Assembly: GCF_003991355.1 (NCBI RefSeq)
Contig: NZ_RCSU01000010.1
Coordinates: forward strand, 124,001 to 188,000
Direction of reading: 5' to 3'
Origin: Pseudoflavitalea rhizosphaerae
GTDB lineage: Bacteria > Bacteroidota > Bacteroidia > Chitinophagales > Chitinophagaceae
Length of the DNA: 64,000 nt
Shown here: in pieces, positions 20,001-27,781 of the stretch
How the letters are laid out: the number at the start of each line of letters is the position of its first letter
Numbering within the stretch: the stretch's first letter is position 1
The notes under the pieces: model-generated
What the model was told of the DNA's origin: nothing
Seen by the model: the letters and a program-made list of their open reading frames with translations, nothing else
Databases searched by the model: none
Position numbers and translations under genes: made by a program

Positions 20001-20509
20001 AAACGCCCGGTATTGTCTGCCGCACCTTTCTTGTCTGTTCCGCGAATGGAAAAGCTGGCGCTGGCAATTGGAGCACCGGTTGAATCAACCACCTTACAAA
20101 CGATGAACTGGAAAAGATTGTTTTTTTCATGGCTATCATTACCACCGGCTTCACCGCCATTGACGCCTGTTTCCTTTTTCTTTTGAACGAGGCGGATCAC
20201 ATTATCCCTGATGGTCCATTCCAGTGATTTGTTTTTCAGGATCTGGTTCAGCACATCAGACACCTTCATATTGGAGGCATTGATGCTGATCTTAGTACTT
20301 TTCATCTCGTCAGTATTCTCATACATGATGATCACATCTGCTTTTTCTTCGATAGATGTGAAAACCTGCCGGATGGGAACGTTTTTAAAACTCAGGGTGA
20401 TCCTGGTCTGTTCCTTTCCCTGTTCATATACCGGACCGGCAAAGAGTGTGGAAGATGAAAAAATGAAGATCGACACAAGCAATAAGTTGACCCGAAGCAT
20501 TACGTGCAT
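17012..20509 (-). CDS. SusC/RagA TonB-linked outer-membrane protein with STN domain (module A)
   Basis: A 1165-residue TonB-dependent transporter. After a signal peptide (VSIFIFSSSTLFA) comes an STN/secretin-TonB signalling domain (about 38-110), then a CarboxypepD-regulatory-like Ig domain, the plug (LRITYSATGTVV after SITLLKDAASTALYGSRSANG) and the C-terminal barrel ending in an aromatic-type strand (SVTLNVNMTF). The STN domain is the part that signals to FecR. A sigma/FecR pair is divergently encoded 147 bp away, which fits transporter-mediated control of this operon. The substrate cannot be told. Confidence 0.92.
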   Translation of the reverse strand: MHVMLRVNLLLVSIFIFSSSTLFAGPVYEQGKEQTRITLSFKNVPIRQVFTSIEEKADVIIMYENTDEMKSTKISINASNMKVSDVLNQILKNKSLEWTIRDNVIRLVQKKKETGVNGGEAGGNDSHEKNNLFQFIVCKVVDSTGAPIASASFSIRGTDKKGAADNTGRFVLPDIKLTDVLILSAVGYVQLSVPVSDMLSMPPGTPLSLKNGKVKRGAGTEFTFILSLQEKEMEEVVVSTGMFDRKKETFTGVTRTYTGKEVRLASRQNVLEALNLLDPSFRIIRDNNLGSDPNQLAKIEMRGSRSMPPPTPQKYSQQLKLQYEKDPNQPLFVLDGFETDLLTVMNLDVNRIASITLLKDAASTALYGSRSANGVVVIQTIRPAPGDLRITYSATGTVVMPDLSGYNMMNARELLKFQELASVGTGAPGPFNQDGYNVVLPKVKHSFRENAILQGVDENWLKVPLQNAGSVNHNLSVSGGDSYFTYVGGLSRNSNIGVMKGSENSNTNGYFNLAYRKGNINVSNNLNINGQKQYGSPYGSFTEYVKIPPYYMINNSDRYLEQHNTEYYTSGGFPFAASFRFSNPLYNAGLPFRNTVKGNTITNNVMANWDVFPFLRLSGSFQYLKSESQSDFFVSPLNTKFDEVESSLKGSYDYSNLHSESYSGNFTVTFNKVVAGKHIFNSNLRSEFQQVTTETSNISAVGFATTAEPLIYLANSYTPDSRPGGTTTKQTAMNFIASLNYSYDLKYSMDLSYTLSGTSIFGLDNPYKPFYAMGLKWNLHRENFMQHIKWVNELALATNFGVTGNQNAGNFGSRATYLLNNTPTFFGESVKLMSVGNPDLDWTKTYNLSYNLIGRFFNKLSLTASGFRNITNPLIIVMPLPPSVGIPDGIPRNIGRMTETGLELDLDARLVNTRDWTLNLSLKSPVLYKREYSGLGNSLEKFNDSARSGGYAQRYYDGASPDDVWAVRSVGIGQARGMEVFLDKNGLYTFLFDKNNEVVIGSSRPVTQGDIAVRARYKRFTLAVFCRYIVQEMKFNDALYNKVENISKPQMEYNQDKRALYVRWKQAGDDASFLGITNTTLGMSSRFLQKENSFTVNNITFNYDLLDQYSQGLKAYIRKKLGLQTFGFSVTTTNIFQFKLSNIQRERGLDYPFQRSVTLNVNMTF

Positions 20510-20656
20510 AAATCGCAGTTGATTTGGTTGTTAGATCAGTTGAAAAGTTCAGCGCTTATCATAATGACGGTTTTTCAGGAAAGAGTCACTAAGCCGGATT
20601 GAAATATTTTTAAAAAATGTACATTCGTCCATCATTCTTTTTCCAAAAACTGCTGC

Positions 20657-21202
20657 TTGCAAAACGAGTCAACAGATTATTCCCTATTGTTAGAAGCGCT
20701 GAAGGCCTTTGATCTGGCTGCTTTTGATACCTTGTATCGCAGCACGAGGGAACGACTCTTTGCCTATTCTTTTTCCATTCTGAAAGATGAAGTAGCAGCG
20801 CAGGACCTGGTACAGGATTTCTTTATTGATTTCTGGGAGAACAAAATTTTCATGAATATCCATTCCGGCCTGGTGGGTTACCTGGTGAGGTCTGTTGGTA
20901 ATCGCAGTATCGATCTGAAGAAAAAAGAAGAACGCAGGAAATTGCTGCAAAGGCAGTTCGGGGAGATAGAGGCCGGGAATTTTCAGGAGGGCGACAAACT
21001 GGTGAATCGTGAACTCGGCCAGGAGCTGGAAGCCGCCATCACCAGCCTGCCGCCGATGCCGGCCAAAGTTTTCCGCCTCCATTATGTTGAAAAGCAGAGC
21101 TACAAGGAAATTGCAGAGGAATTGGGCATCAGCACTGCCACTATCAGCAATCATATGACGCGGGCGCTTAAAATGCTAAGGCAGCAATTAAAAATAAATT
21201 AG
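20657..21202 (+). CDS. ECF sigma factor (sigma-70 family), module A
   Basis: A 181-residue ECF sigma factor. Region 2 includes LVQDFFIDFWENK. Region 4 includes YKEIAEELGISTATISNHMTRALKML, a clear HTH. The only start giving full region 2 is TTG at 20657, since no in-frame ATG lies nearby. It is divergent from the SusC gene and 43 bp upstream of FecR. In this family pair, FecR holds the sigma factor until the STN-type transporter binds its ligand. Confidence 0.88.
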   Translation: MQNESTDYSLLLEALKAFDLAAFDTLYRSTRERLFAYSFSILKDEVAAQDLVQDFFIDFWENKIFMNIHSGLVGYLVRSVGNRSIDLKKKEERRKLLQRQFGEIEAGNFQEGDKLVNRELGQELEAAITSLPPMPAKVFRLHYVEKQSYKEIAEELGISTATISNHMTRALKMLRQQLKIN

Positions 21203-21245
21203 GCTTTTGGTTAGTGACTACAATCGAAAAAACAGTCATTCTAAT

Positions 21246-22397
21246 ATGCTGGATAAATTAACTGAGGAAGAAATATTTCTGCTACTGGGCAAGATCAGCG
21301 GCTCGCTGAGCCCGGAAGAAGAAATTGAGCTGGCAGCATTGTTCAGCCGGAATCCGCATGCCAATGCCGCCTATGAAGAACTGAAGCATGAGATACCTGT
21401 AAAAAACACAGCTGAATATTTCTCCAATCGCCAGCAAAATCCAAGTTGGAAGGACCTAACAGCAGATATTCGCAATCCGGTATCAGCAAAACTGGTCCCG
21501 TTCTATAAAAAGAAATGGTTTGCCGCTGCAGTGGTTTCCGGACTGGTCATCGGCGCCGGATTGATGTTCCTGCTGAAGCCATTCGCCGCAAAAGAAGCAA
21601 AGGCGCCTGTGGCCGGCATTGCCAAACCAGGCATTGAACTGATACTTGCAGATGGAAAAGTGATCGATCTCTCCAAACAGCAGGGAACTATCGATGCCGG
21701 ACCTGCGAAACTGAATAATACCGGCAAGCAGCTGAACTATTCACTTACCGGATCTGCTGCACCCGGGAACAGTACCCTGAATGTGCCTGTGGGCGCGGAT
21801 TACAGGATCAATCTGGCAGATGGTACGGAGGTTTGGCTGAACTCGAAAACGAGACTTGAATTTCCACTATCCTTCACCGGTACCACGCGTGAGATAAGGG
21901 TAAATGGGGAAGCATATATCAAAGTGGCGAAGGATGCCACGAAACCATTTATCGTGCACCTGCCGCAGAGCAGTGTGCAGGTGCTGGGAACCGCCTTTAA
22001 TGTGAACACCTATGATGGGGGAATAGAAAAAGTGGCGCTGGTGGAAGGCTCTGTCAGCCTCAAAGTTCCCGGAGGCGAAAGCAGGATAATCCCGGGTAAC
22101 CAGGCAGTCTATACTGCCGGCCAGACAGTGGCCCAGGAAGCCTTCGATCCCAAATATGTACTGAGCTGGAGAAATGGCCTGTACTATTTCAACGATGCCA
22201 GCCTCGCTGAAATCAGCAAAGTTGTGCCACGCTGGTTCGGGATAAACCTGGAAATCGATAATCCTGCAATAAATGACCGGAGGTTTACAGGGGTGATCGA
22301 CAGGAAAAAGCCAGTGACAGTATTCCTGGACGATCTGAAAGCCATCGCAAAAATTGAATCCTCGTTCGATAAGGATGGAAACCTGCATTTGAAATAG
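21246..22397 (+). CDS. FecR-family anti-sigma factor, module A
   Basis: A 383-residue membrane protein starting at ATG 21246 (MLDKLTEEEIF). An upstream TTG in the same frame adds 13 unlikely residues. The cytoplasmic N-terminal part precedes one transmembrane helix (WFAAAVVSGLVIGAGLMFLL, about 90-109). The periplasmic FecR domain follows (DGTEVWLNSKTRLEFP, VNGEAYIKVAKD, VLGTAFNVNTY) and then a C-terminal DUF4974 domain. It would pass the signal from the STN domain of SusC to the sigma factor just upstream. Confidence 0.88.
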   Translation: MLDKLTEEEIFLLLGKISGSLSPEEEIELAALFSRNPHANAAYEELKHEIPVKNTAEYFSNRQQNPSWKDLTADIRNPVSAKLVPFYKKKWFAAAVVSGLVIGAGLMFLLKPFAAKEAKAPVAGIAKPGIELILADGKVIDLSKQQGTIDAGPAKLNNTGKQLNYSLTGSAAPGNSTLNVPVGADYRINLADGTEVWLNSKTRLEFPLSFTGTTREIRVNGEAYIKVAKDATKPFIVHLPQSSVQVLGTAFNVNTYDGGIEKVALVEGSVSLKVPGGESRIIPGNQAVYTAGQTVAQEAFDPKYVLSWRNGLYYFNDASLAEISKVVPRWFGINLEIDNPAINDRRFTGVIDRKKPVTVFLDDLKAIAKIESSFDKDGNLHLK

Positions 22398-22476
22398 CCA
22401 TTCCGGATATTTCCTTTCAAAAACTTTTAACAGGGGAGGCTGTAACTTTCAGCATACTATTCCGTATCATGCCGGC

Positions 22477-25017
22477 ATGAAACAATCTTTACTCCTTTCC
22501 TTCCTTTTCTTATGCTTTCTTTCTTCCCGTGCCGGGCGCATAACCGGCAGGGTGACCAATGAAAAAGGCGAGATCCTTCCTTACGCATCAGTTTTTATCA
22601 AAGGGTCCACCCAGGGCACAACCAGCAATAACCAGGGGATCTATTTCCTGGAGCTTGCCCCCGGCAACTATACAGTGGTATGCCAATACATTGGCTATGC
22701 GCGTATAGAGAAAACAGTTAGTGTAGGATCCGGCAACAGTACAGTTTCTGTCGATTTTACGCTGGCGGTGCAGCAGACCACCATGAATGAAGTGGTGGTG
22801 CGGGCCAATGCAGAGGACCCGGCATATGAGATCATCCGGAATGCCATCCGCAAGCGAAAAGACTACCTCGCTCCCCTCGATTCCTTTACCTGCGAGGCTT
22901 ATATCAAAACACTGATGAAGACCCGCAAACTGCCGAAGAAAGTATTCGGGCAAAAAATAAAGGACGAAGACAAACAGGATATGGGCGTTGACTCAATTGG
23001 CAAGGGCGTGATCTTTCTCTCCGAATCCCTCACAAAGATCGCTTACAGGAAACCGGGAAAGTTAAAACTGGAAGTATTATCCGGTCGTGAAAGCGGCTCC
23101 GGGGGCTATGGTTTCAATTTCCCCACTTTCATTAATTTTTACAACAATAATGTAAACGTTCTGGCCAACCAGATCAATCCGCGGGGGTTTGTTTCCCCTA
23201 TTGCCGACGCGGCTTTGAACTATTACAAATACCAGTACCTGGGGTCCTATTGGGAAGATGGAAAAGAAGTGAACCAGATCAAGGTGATCCCACGCAGGAA
23301 CTATGAACCCTTGTTTGCAGGCACCATCAATATCACGGAAGGCGACTGGCGCATTCACAGCCTGGAACTTACCCTCACCAAACAATCGCAACTGGAAATA
23401 CTGGACACCATGGTGATCCGCCAGATCCATGTGCCGGTAGCGAAAGATATCTGGCAGACCAAGGACCAGGTAGTGTATTTTACCTTCAACCAGTTCGGCA
23501 TCGATGCCACTGGCACTTTCCTGAATGTTTACAACAAGTACGAACTAACGCCGGAGTTCAAGCGCAATTACTTCAATAATGTGATCGTCCGCTACGATAC
23601 CAGCATCAATAAGAAATCAAAAAACTACTGGGATTCCATTCGCCCGGTTGCCCTGGAGCCGGAAGAAATTAAGGATTACAGGATCAAAGACAGCCTGCAT
23701 GCGTATCGCAGTGATTCCGCCTGGTCCAAAGCCTATATCGACTCCATGCGTAGAAAACAGGGAAGGATTACCGTTATGAAAGTATTATGGACCGATGGGC
23801 TGCGCTTTTCAAACTTCAATAAGGAACGGCCCGCAGACATCACATGGAAGCCATTGCTGAAACAGGTCCAGTACAATACGGTTGAAGGCCTGGTGGTTGG
23901 CGCCAGCGCCACTTATCGCCGCTGGTGGCCCAAGGCAGGGAACACGATCTCTTTTACGCCCAATCTCCGTTACGGTTTCAGCAATTCACACCTGAACGCC
24001 TGGGGCACCCTGCAGTTTGCAAAACAAAAACTGGAAAGGGACGGAACAGGACTTACAGCCGAAAACAGTTCCTGGACAATCAATGGCGGCAAGCGGGTAA
24101 GCCAATTCAACCAGGCAAATCCTATCTGGCCTTTGTTCAACAGCCTGTATACGCTATTTGATCGCCGGAATTATATGAAGATTTATGAGAACTACTTCGG
24201 CGAGCTGGTGTACAACAAGCGTTTTGATAATGATCTGCGCATCACCGGTGGAGTATTATTTGAAGACCGTCTGCCACTGGACAACACAACCGACTTCTCT
24301 ATATTCAAGGATAAAGACAAGATCTTCACTCCCAATTATCCTTTCGAGAAGTTGGGAAGCCAGTTCTTCCGTCATCAGGCCGTTATTGCACGCGTACAGC
24401 TGCAATACAGACCCGGACAGCAATTCATCGAATATCCAACGAGGAAGGTGGCCATCGGATCGAAATATCCTTTGCTTACACTGGCTTATCATAAGGGCAT
24501 CGATAAAGTATTGGGCAGTGATGTGGATTTTGATAAATGGAAATTCTCCGTGTCCGATGATGTGAATTTCAAACTCCGCGGATCAATGAAATACCGCGTA
24601 TCCATTGGCGGATTTATCAACGACAAGAAAGTGCCGATCCAGGATTACCAGCATTTCAATGGCAACCAGTTGCTTTTTGCCAGCGAATACCTGAACAGTT
24701 TTCAACTGGCTCCGTATTACCTCAACAGTACTACAGCATCATTTTATGCTGCTGCACATCTCGAACATCATTTCAATGGAATGCTCACCAATAAAATTCC
24801 ATTATTCAAAAAACTGAACTGGCATCTTGTAGGCGGAGGCAATGCCTTCTTTGTGAACAAGGATAACAATTATGTGGAGGTATTTGCAGGGCTGGAGAAT
24901 ATTTTCAAAGTGCTGCGCGTGGATGTAGTGGGTTCATACCTGAACGGGAATAAAGGGCAGGTAGCATTGCGACTGGGATTAGGCGGACTGCTGGGCGGAG
25001 CTCTTCAATTCAAATAG
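22477..25017 (+). CDS. DUF5686 protein with N-terminal carboxypeptidase-like domain
   Basis: An 846-residue outer-membrane-type protein. After the signal peptide there is a CarboxypepD-regulatory-like domain (ITGRVTNEKGEILPYASVFI, about 21-105). The long DUF5686 region follows (DPAYEIIRNAIRKR, LAPLDSFTCEAYIKT) with a probable C-terminal beta-barrel ending LGGLLGGALQFK. The function of DUF5686 is not established. It is 79 bp after FecR on the same strand and may be co-transcribed, but FecR systems usually do not need it. Confidence 0.75.
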   Translation: MKQSLLLSFLFLCFLSSRAGRITGRVTNEKGEILPYASVFIKGSTQGTTSNNQGIYFLELAPGNYTVVCQYIGYARIEKTVSVGSGNSTVSVDFTLAVQQTTMNEVVVRANAEDPAYEIIRNAIRKRKDYLAPLDSFTCEAYIKTLMKTRKLPKKVFGQKIKDEDKQDMGVDSIGKGVIFLSESLTKIAYRKPGKLKLEVLSGRESGSGGYGFNFPTFINFYNNNVNVLANQINPRGFVSPIADAALNYYKYQYLGSYWEDGKEVNQIKVIPRRNYEPLFAGTINITEGDWRIHSLELTLTKQSQLEILDTMVIRQIHVPVAKDIWQTKDQVVYFTFNQFGIDATGTFLNVYNKYELTPEFKRNYFNNVIVRYDTSINKKSKNYWDSIRPVALEPEEIKDYRIKDSLHAYRSDSAWSKAYIDSMRRKQGRITVMKVLWTDGLRFSNFNKERPADITWKPLLKQVQYNTVEGLVVGASATYRRWWPKAGNTISFTPNLRYGFSNSHLNAWGTLQFAKQKLERDGTGLTAENSSWTINGGKRVSQFNQANPIWPLFNSLYTLFDRRNYMKIYENYFGELVYNKRFDNDLRITGGVLFEDRLPLDNTTDFSIFKDKDKIFTPNYPFEKLGSQFFRHQAVIARVQLQYRPGQQFIEYPTRKVAIGSKYPLLTLAYHKGIDKVLGSDVDFDKWKFSVSDDVNFKLRGSMKYRVSIGGFINDKKVPIQDYQHFNGNQLLFASEYLNSFQLAPYYLNSTTASFYAAAHLEHHFNGMLTNKIPLFKKLNWHLVGGGNAFFVNKDNNYVEVFAGLENIFKVLRVDVVGSYLNGNKGQVALRLGLGGLLGGALQFK

Positions 25018-25030
25018 TTTATTATTTGCA

Positions 25031-25075
25031 GGAGCCGGGAGCAGGATTAAACGGGATGATCCTGCTCCCAGGCTT
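25031..25075. terminator. Strong hairpin between convergent genes
   Basis: An 11-bp perfect stem, GGGAGCAGGAT (25037-25047) with ATCCTGCTCCC (25059-25069), is extended by AGCC/GGCT around one bulged base. It lies between the ends of the DUF5686 gene and the module B MutS-like gene. No clear T run follows on either strand, so termination is likely but not certain. Confidence 0.5.
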
Positions 25076-25104
25076 CACTGCAAAGGGCCGGACTATTCAT
25101 GGCT

Positions 25105-26424
25105 TTACAACATTTGAAGGATGCCTTCATTTTCGAGGATGATCATACCCTGCCGGTCTTCTGTGATTCCTTTCTGTAATGTATAAGTGTAGGTTGGTAC
25201 TGTTCCGCGCATCACGGTTGACAGGAACACGAAACGGATACTATCATCACTGCGCATCAGTTCCTCTCCCACTTCAATGATATGTGTTGAGATAATGAAG
25301 AATGATTTTCGAAATGAAGCGAAAGCTGCTGTTACAGCCAGTGTGGCGTCATAAGCATCCTTCACATTCGTTCCCTTGAACAGCTCATCGAAGATCACGA
25401 AAAGCTTTTTTTCCGAAGCCACTTCCGCCGCTACCGTTTTCACACGAAGCACTTCCGCATAAAAATGGCTGTAACCTTTATTCAGGTCATCCGGCACATT
25501 CACGGATGAATACAATCCGTCCATCACCGTGAAGCGCATGGAGGAGCAGGCCAGGGGGAATCCCATATGCGCCAGGTATGCTGCAATACCCGCCGATTTC
25601 ATCAGCGTTGATTTACCGGCCATATTCGCGCCGGTCAGGAACAGGGTATTACCCGCAGTATCGAAGCGGATATTATTGGGAACAGCCTGTTTCAACGAAG
25701 GGTGTCTCAAATCCTGAACATCGAGAACAGCCAGATCTCCTTCTTCGGCTACTGCAAAATTGAAATTATGCGCACGCGCCACATGCCCTACAGTAACCAT
25801 CAGATCCAGCTCATAGGTTAGCTCCAGCAACTGTTGTAATGGTTCCCGAACTGTTTGCGAAAACAGGTGATGCAGTTTGGACACCTGCATCAGGCTCAGC
25901 CGATCTTTTCCATCAGGCATATCGCTCAATGAACTATGTCCGGTGATGCTAAGCAATGTATCAGCCCATTCCTTCCAGGGCGCTTTTTCTTTTTGCTTGA
26001 GTTGTTCCAGCTCTTGTAAAAGTTCCTTTGATTGCTGCAGGAACAGGATGCATTGTTGTACGCCAGCTTCAATGCGGCCATAGCTTTCGTCCTTTACGAG
26101 TGAAGCCATCACTTTCTTCCGCATGCTGGTCCAGAGATTGCTTACATAAGAACCGCCCCGGGCCTCATCCAGATAGGCTTCCAGCTTTTCCACCAGCTCA
26201 CCGCTCACAGGCAATGAAACTGCGTTATCATAATAATACCGGAACGATTGACTCCTCGCATTGATGGAATCCGCATCGGTCATTGGATGGCGGAACATCC
26301 TGTCCAGCAGTTTCTCTGCTCCCCTTGTTTTCACTTTATTGAAGAGGCTGAAAACTGAATTGGGATTGAATTTGCCCAGCAGGGCCAGGTCTTCCAGTGT
26401 TTGAGTATCGGCTATGAAGTTCAT
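25105..26424 (-). CDS. MutS-family ATPase, second of pair (module B)
   Basis: A 439-residue MutS-related ATPase, the counterpart of 6765-8078. Shared marks are LLGKF near residue 15, SLFNKVKTRGAEKLL, Walker A FLTGANMAGKST (about 262-273), GYSHFYAEV, Walker B FDELFKGTN and STHIIEVGEE. Domain I of mismatch-repair MutS is missing. Its ATG overlaps the stop of the preceding MutS-like gene (ATGA), so the two are translationally coupled and probably form a complex in fixed proportion. It is the last gene of module B. Confidence 0.86.
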   Translation of the reverse strand: MNFIADTQTLEDLALLGKFNPNSVFSLFNKVKTRGAEKLLDRMFRHPMTDADSINARSQSFRYYYDNAVSLPVSGELVEKLEAYLDEARGGSYVSNLWTSMRKKVMASLVKDESYGRIEAGVQQCILFLQQSKELLQELEQLKQKEKAPWKEWADTLLSITGHSSLSDMPDGKDRLSLMQVSKLHHLFSQTVREPLQQLLELTYELDLMVTVGHVARAHNFNFAVAEEGDLAVLDVQDLRHPSLKQAVPNNIRFDTAGNTLFLTGANMAGKSTLMKSAGIAAYLAHMGFPLACSSMRFTVMDGLYSSVNVPDDLNKGYSHFYAEVLRVKTVAAEVASEKKLFVIFDELFKGTNVKDAYDATLAVTAAFASFRKSFFIISTHIIEVGEELMRSDDSIRFVFLSTVMRGTVPTYTYTLQKGITEDRQGMIILENEGILQML

Positions 26425-27767
26425 GCTATCACCTCCGCTTTTTTCTTTGTAAGAATATCCAGGATCCCTTCGTTGCGGATGATCACCATCCCATGCCTGT
26501 CTGAAGTGATGCCCGATGCCAGCTTATGCGTATATACGGGCCTGTTACCTTCCATCAGTGTAGGCAGGTAAATGAAATTTATATTATTGCATTTCTCACG
26601 TAGCACAGCTCCTGCTTCGATGATATGCGTGCTCACCACGAACATGCAGTTCTTTCTCCTGGCAATGGCAGACGTGATAGCCACTGTGGCTTCATAGGCG
26701 TCCTTCACATTGGTGCCGCGGAAAAGTTCGTCGAAGATCACGAAGAGATATTTGTCTTTACTCAGTTCAGCCGCCACGGACTTGATGCGCAATACTTCCG
26801 CATAGAAATGGCTAGCGCCCTGCGCGAGATTATCAGGCAGGTTGATGGTGGTGAATATTCCATCACGTACAGAGAACTCCATGCGCGAAGCAGGAACAGG
26901 AAATCCCATATGCGCCAGGAACATGGCCACTCCCAGGGATTTCATGAAAGTGGATTTCCCGGCCATATTGGCGCCGGTGAGAAAAAGGATATTGCTTTGT
27001 GGCGTGATGGTGAGACTGTTCACTACCGGGTTTTGAAGGGCAGGATGATAGAAATCTTCCAGCACTAACATTTGCTCTTCTTTTTTCCTTGCCACAGGGA
27101 ACGCGAATTTCTTTTCCACCGCAACGCGCGCAACAGCCATGTACACATCCAGCTGATAGATCTTCGCCAGCAATTTCAACAGGTTATTGCGTTGTTTGAA
27201 ACGGAGCAGCTTGTCGAATTCAGCCAGTTTGTTAAAGGGCAGTTTTTGCGGAGCGGATTCCTGCAAGGCAGGTTCCAGTTCGGGCGACTGCACAATCAGC
27301 TGCATCTGTTGTAACTCTTCAGCATAGGGCGTTCCAGCCGCTTTCGGACTGATCTCCTTCAGCAGCTCATCCGTTTTACGGAGGATCTGCACCAGGGCCG
27401 CCACGCTTTTCTGGATCTCTTTCAGCTCAGTATCGGCCGAGATGAGCTGGTTGAATTTTCTGCCGAGCGTATTCCCGGTTTCGCTGAGCATGCTCCGGTT
27501 ATCGGTTTGCTGAAGGTAATGTTCCGCTGCATCGAACCATTCGTTCTCGAATGGGAAAGGGATGGATGATGATGCAAAGAAACGGATGGTAGCGCTTCGC
27601 TGGTTGATGGCATCCGTATCAGCGAGCGGGCGGCGGAAAATTTCCTCCAGCAATTCCGCGCCCCCACGAGTGAAGGCGCGGTTATAAATATTGTAGATCG
27701 CGTTCGCTCCCCTCTTTCCGAATATATTCAGATCGTCGAGCGTTTGTTTATCGGTGATGAGGCTCAT
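26421..27767 (-). CDS. MutS-family ATPase, first of pair (module B)
   Basis: A 448-residue MutS-related ATPase starting at ATG 27767 (MSLITDKQTLDDL). The longer open frame overlaps the permease gene and is not used. It has the N-terminal AIYNIYNRAFTRGGAELL, Walker A FLTGANMAGKST (about 260), ASHFYAEV, Walker B FDELFRGTN and STHIIEAG. It is most similar to 8157-9500 in module A (IYNIYN and FRGTN type). It begins 14 bp after the permease stop and overlaps the next MutS-like gene by 4 bp. It lacks mismatch-binding domains. Confidence 0.86.
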   Translation of the reverse strand: MSLITDKQTLDDLNIFGKRGANAIYNIYNRAFTRGGAELLEEIFRRPLADTDAINQRSATIRFFASSSIPFPFENEWFDAAEHYLQQTDNRSMLSETGNTLGRKFNQLISADTELKEIQKSVAALVQILRKTDELLKEISPKAAGTPYAEELQQMQLIVQSPELEPALQESAPQKLPFNKLAEFDKLLRFKQRNNLLKLLAKIYQLDVYMAVARVAVEKKFAFPVARKKEEQMLVLEDFYHPALQNPVVNSLTITPQSNILFLTGANMAGKSTFMKSLGVAMFLAHMGFPVPASRMEFSVRDGIFTTINLPDNLAQGASHFYAEVLRIKSVAAELSKDKYLFVIFDELFRGTNVKDAYEATVAITSAIARRKNCMFVVSTHIIEAGAVLREKCNNINFIYLPTLMEGNRPVYTHKLASGITSDRHGMVIIRNEGILDILTKKKAEVIA

Positions 27768-27781
27768 GCACTTCGTTTTAA

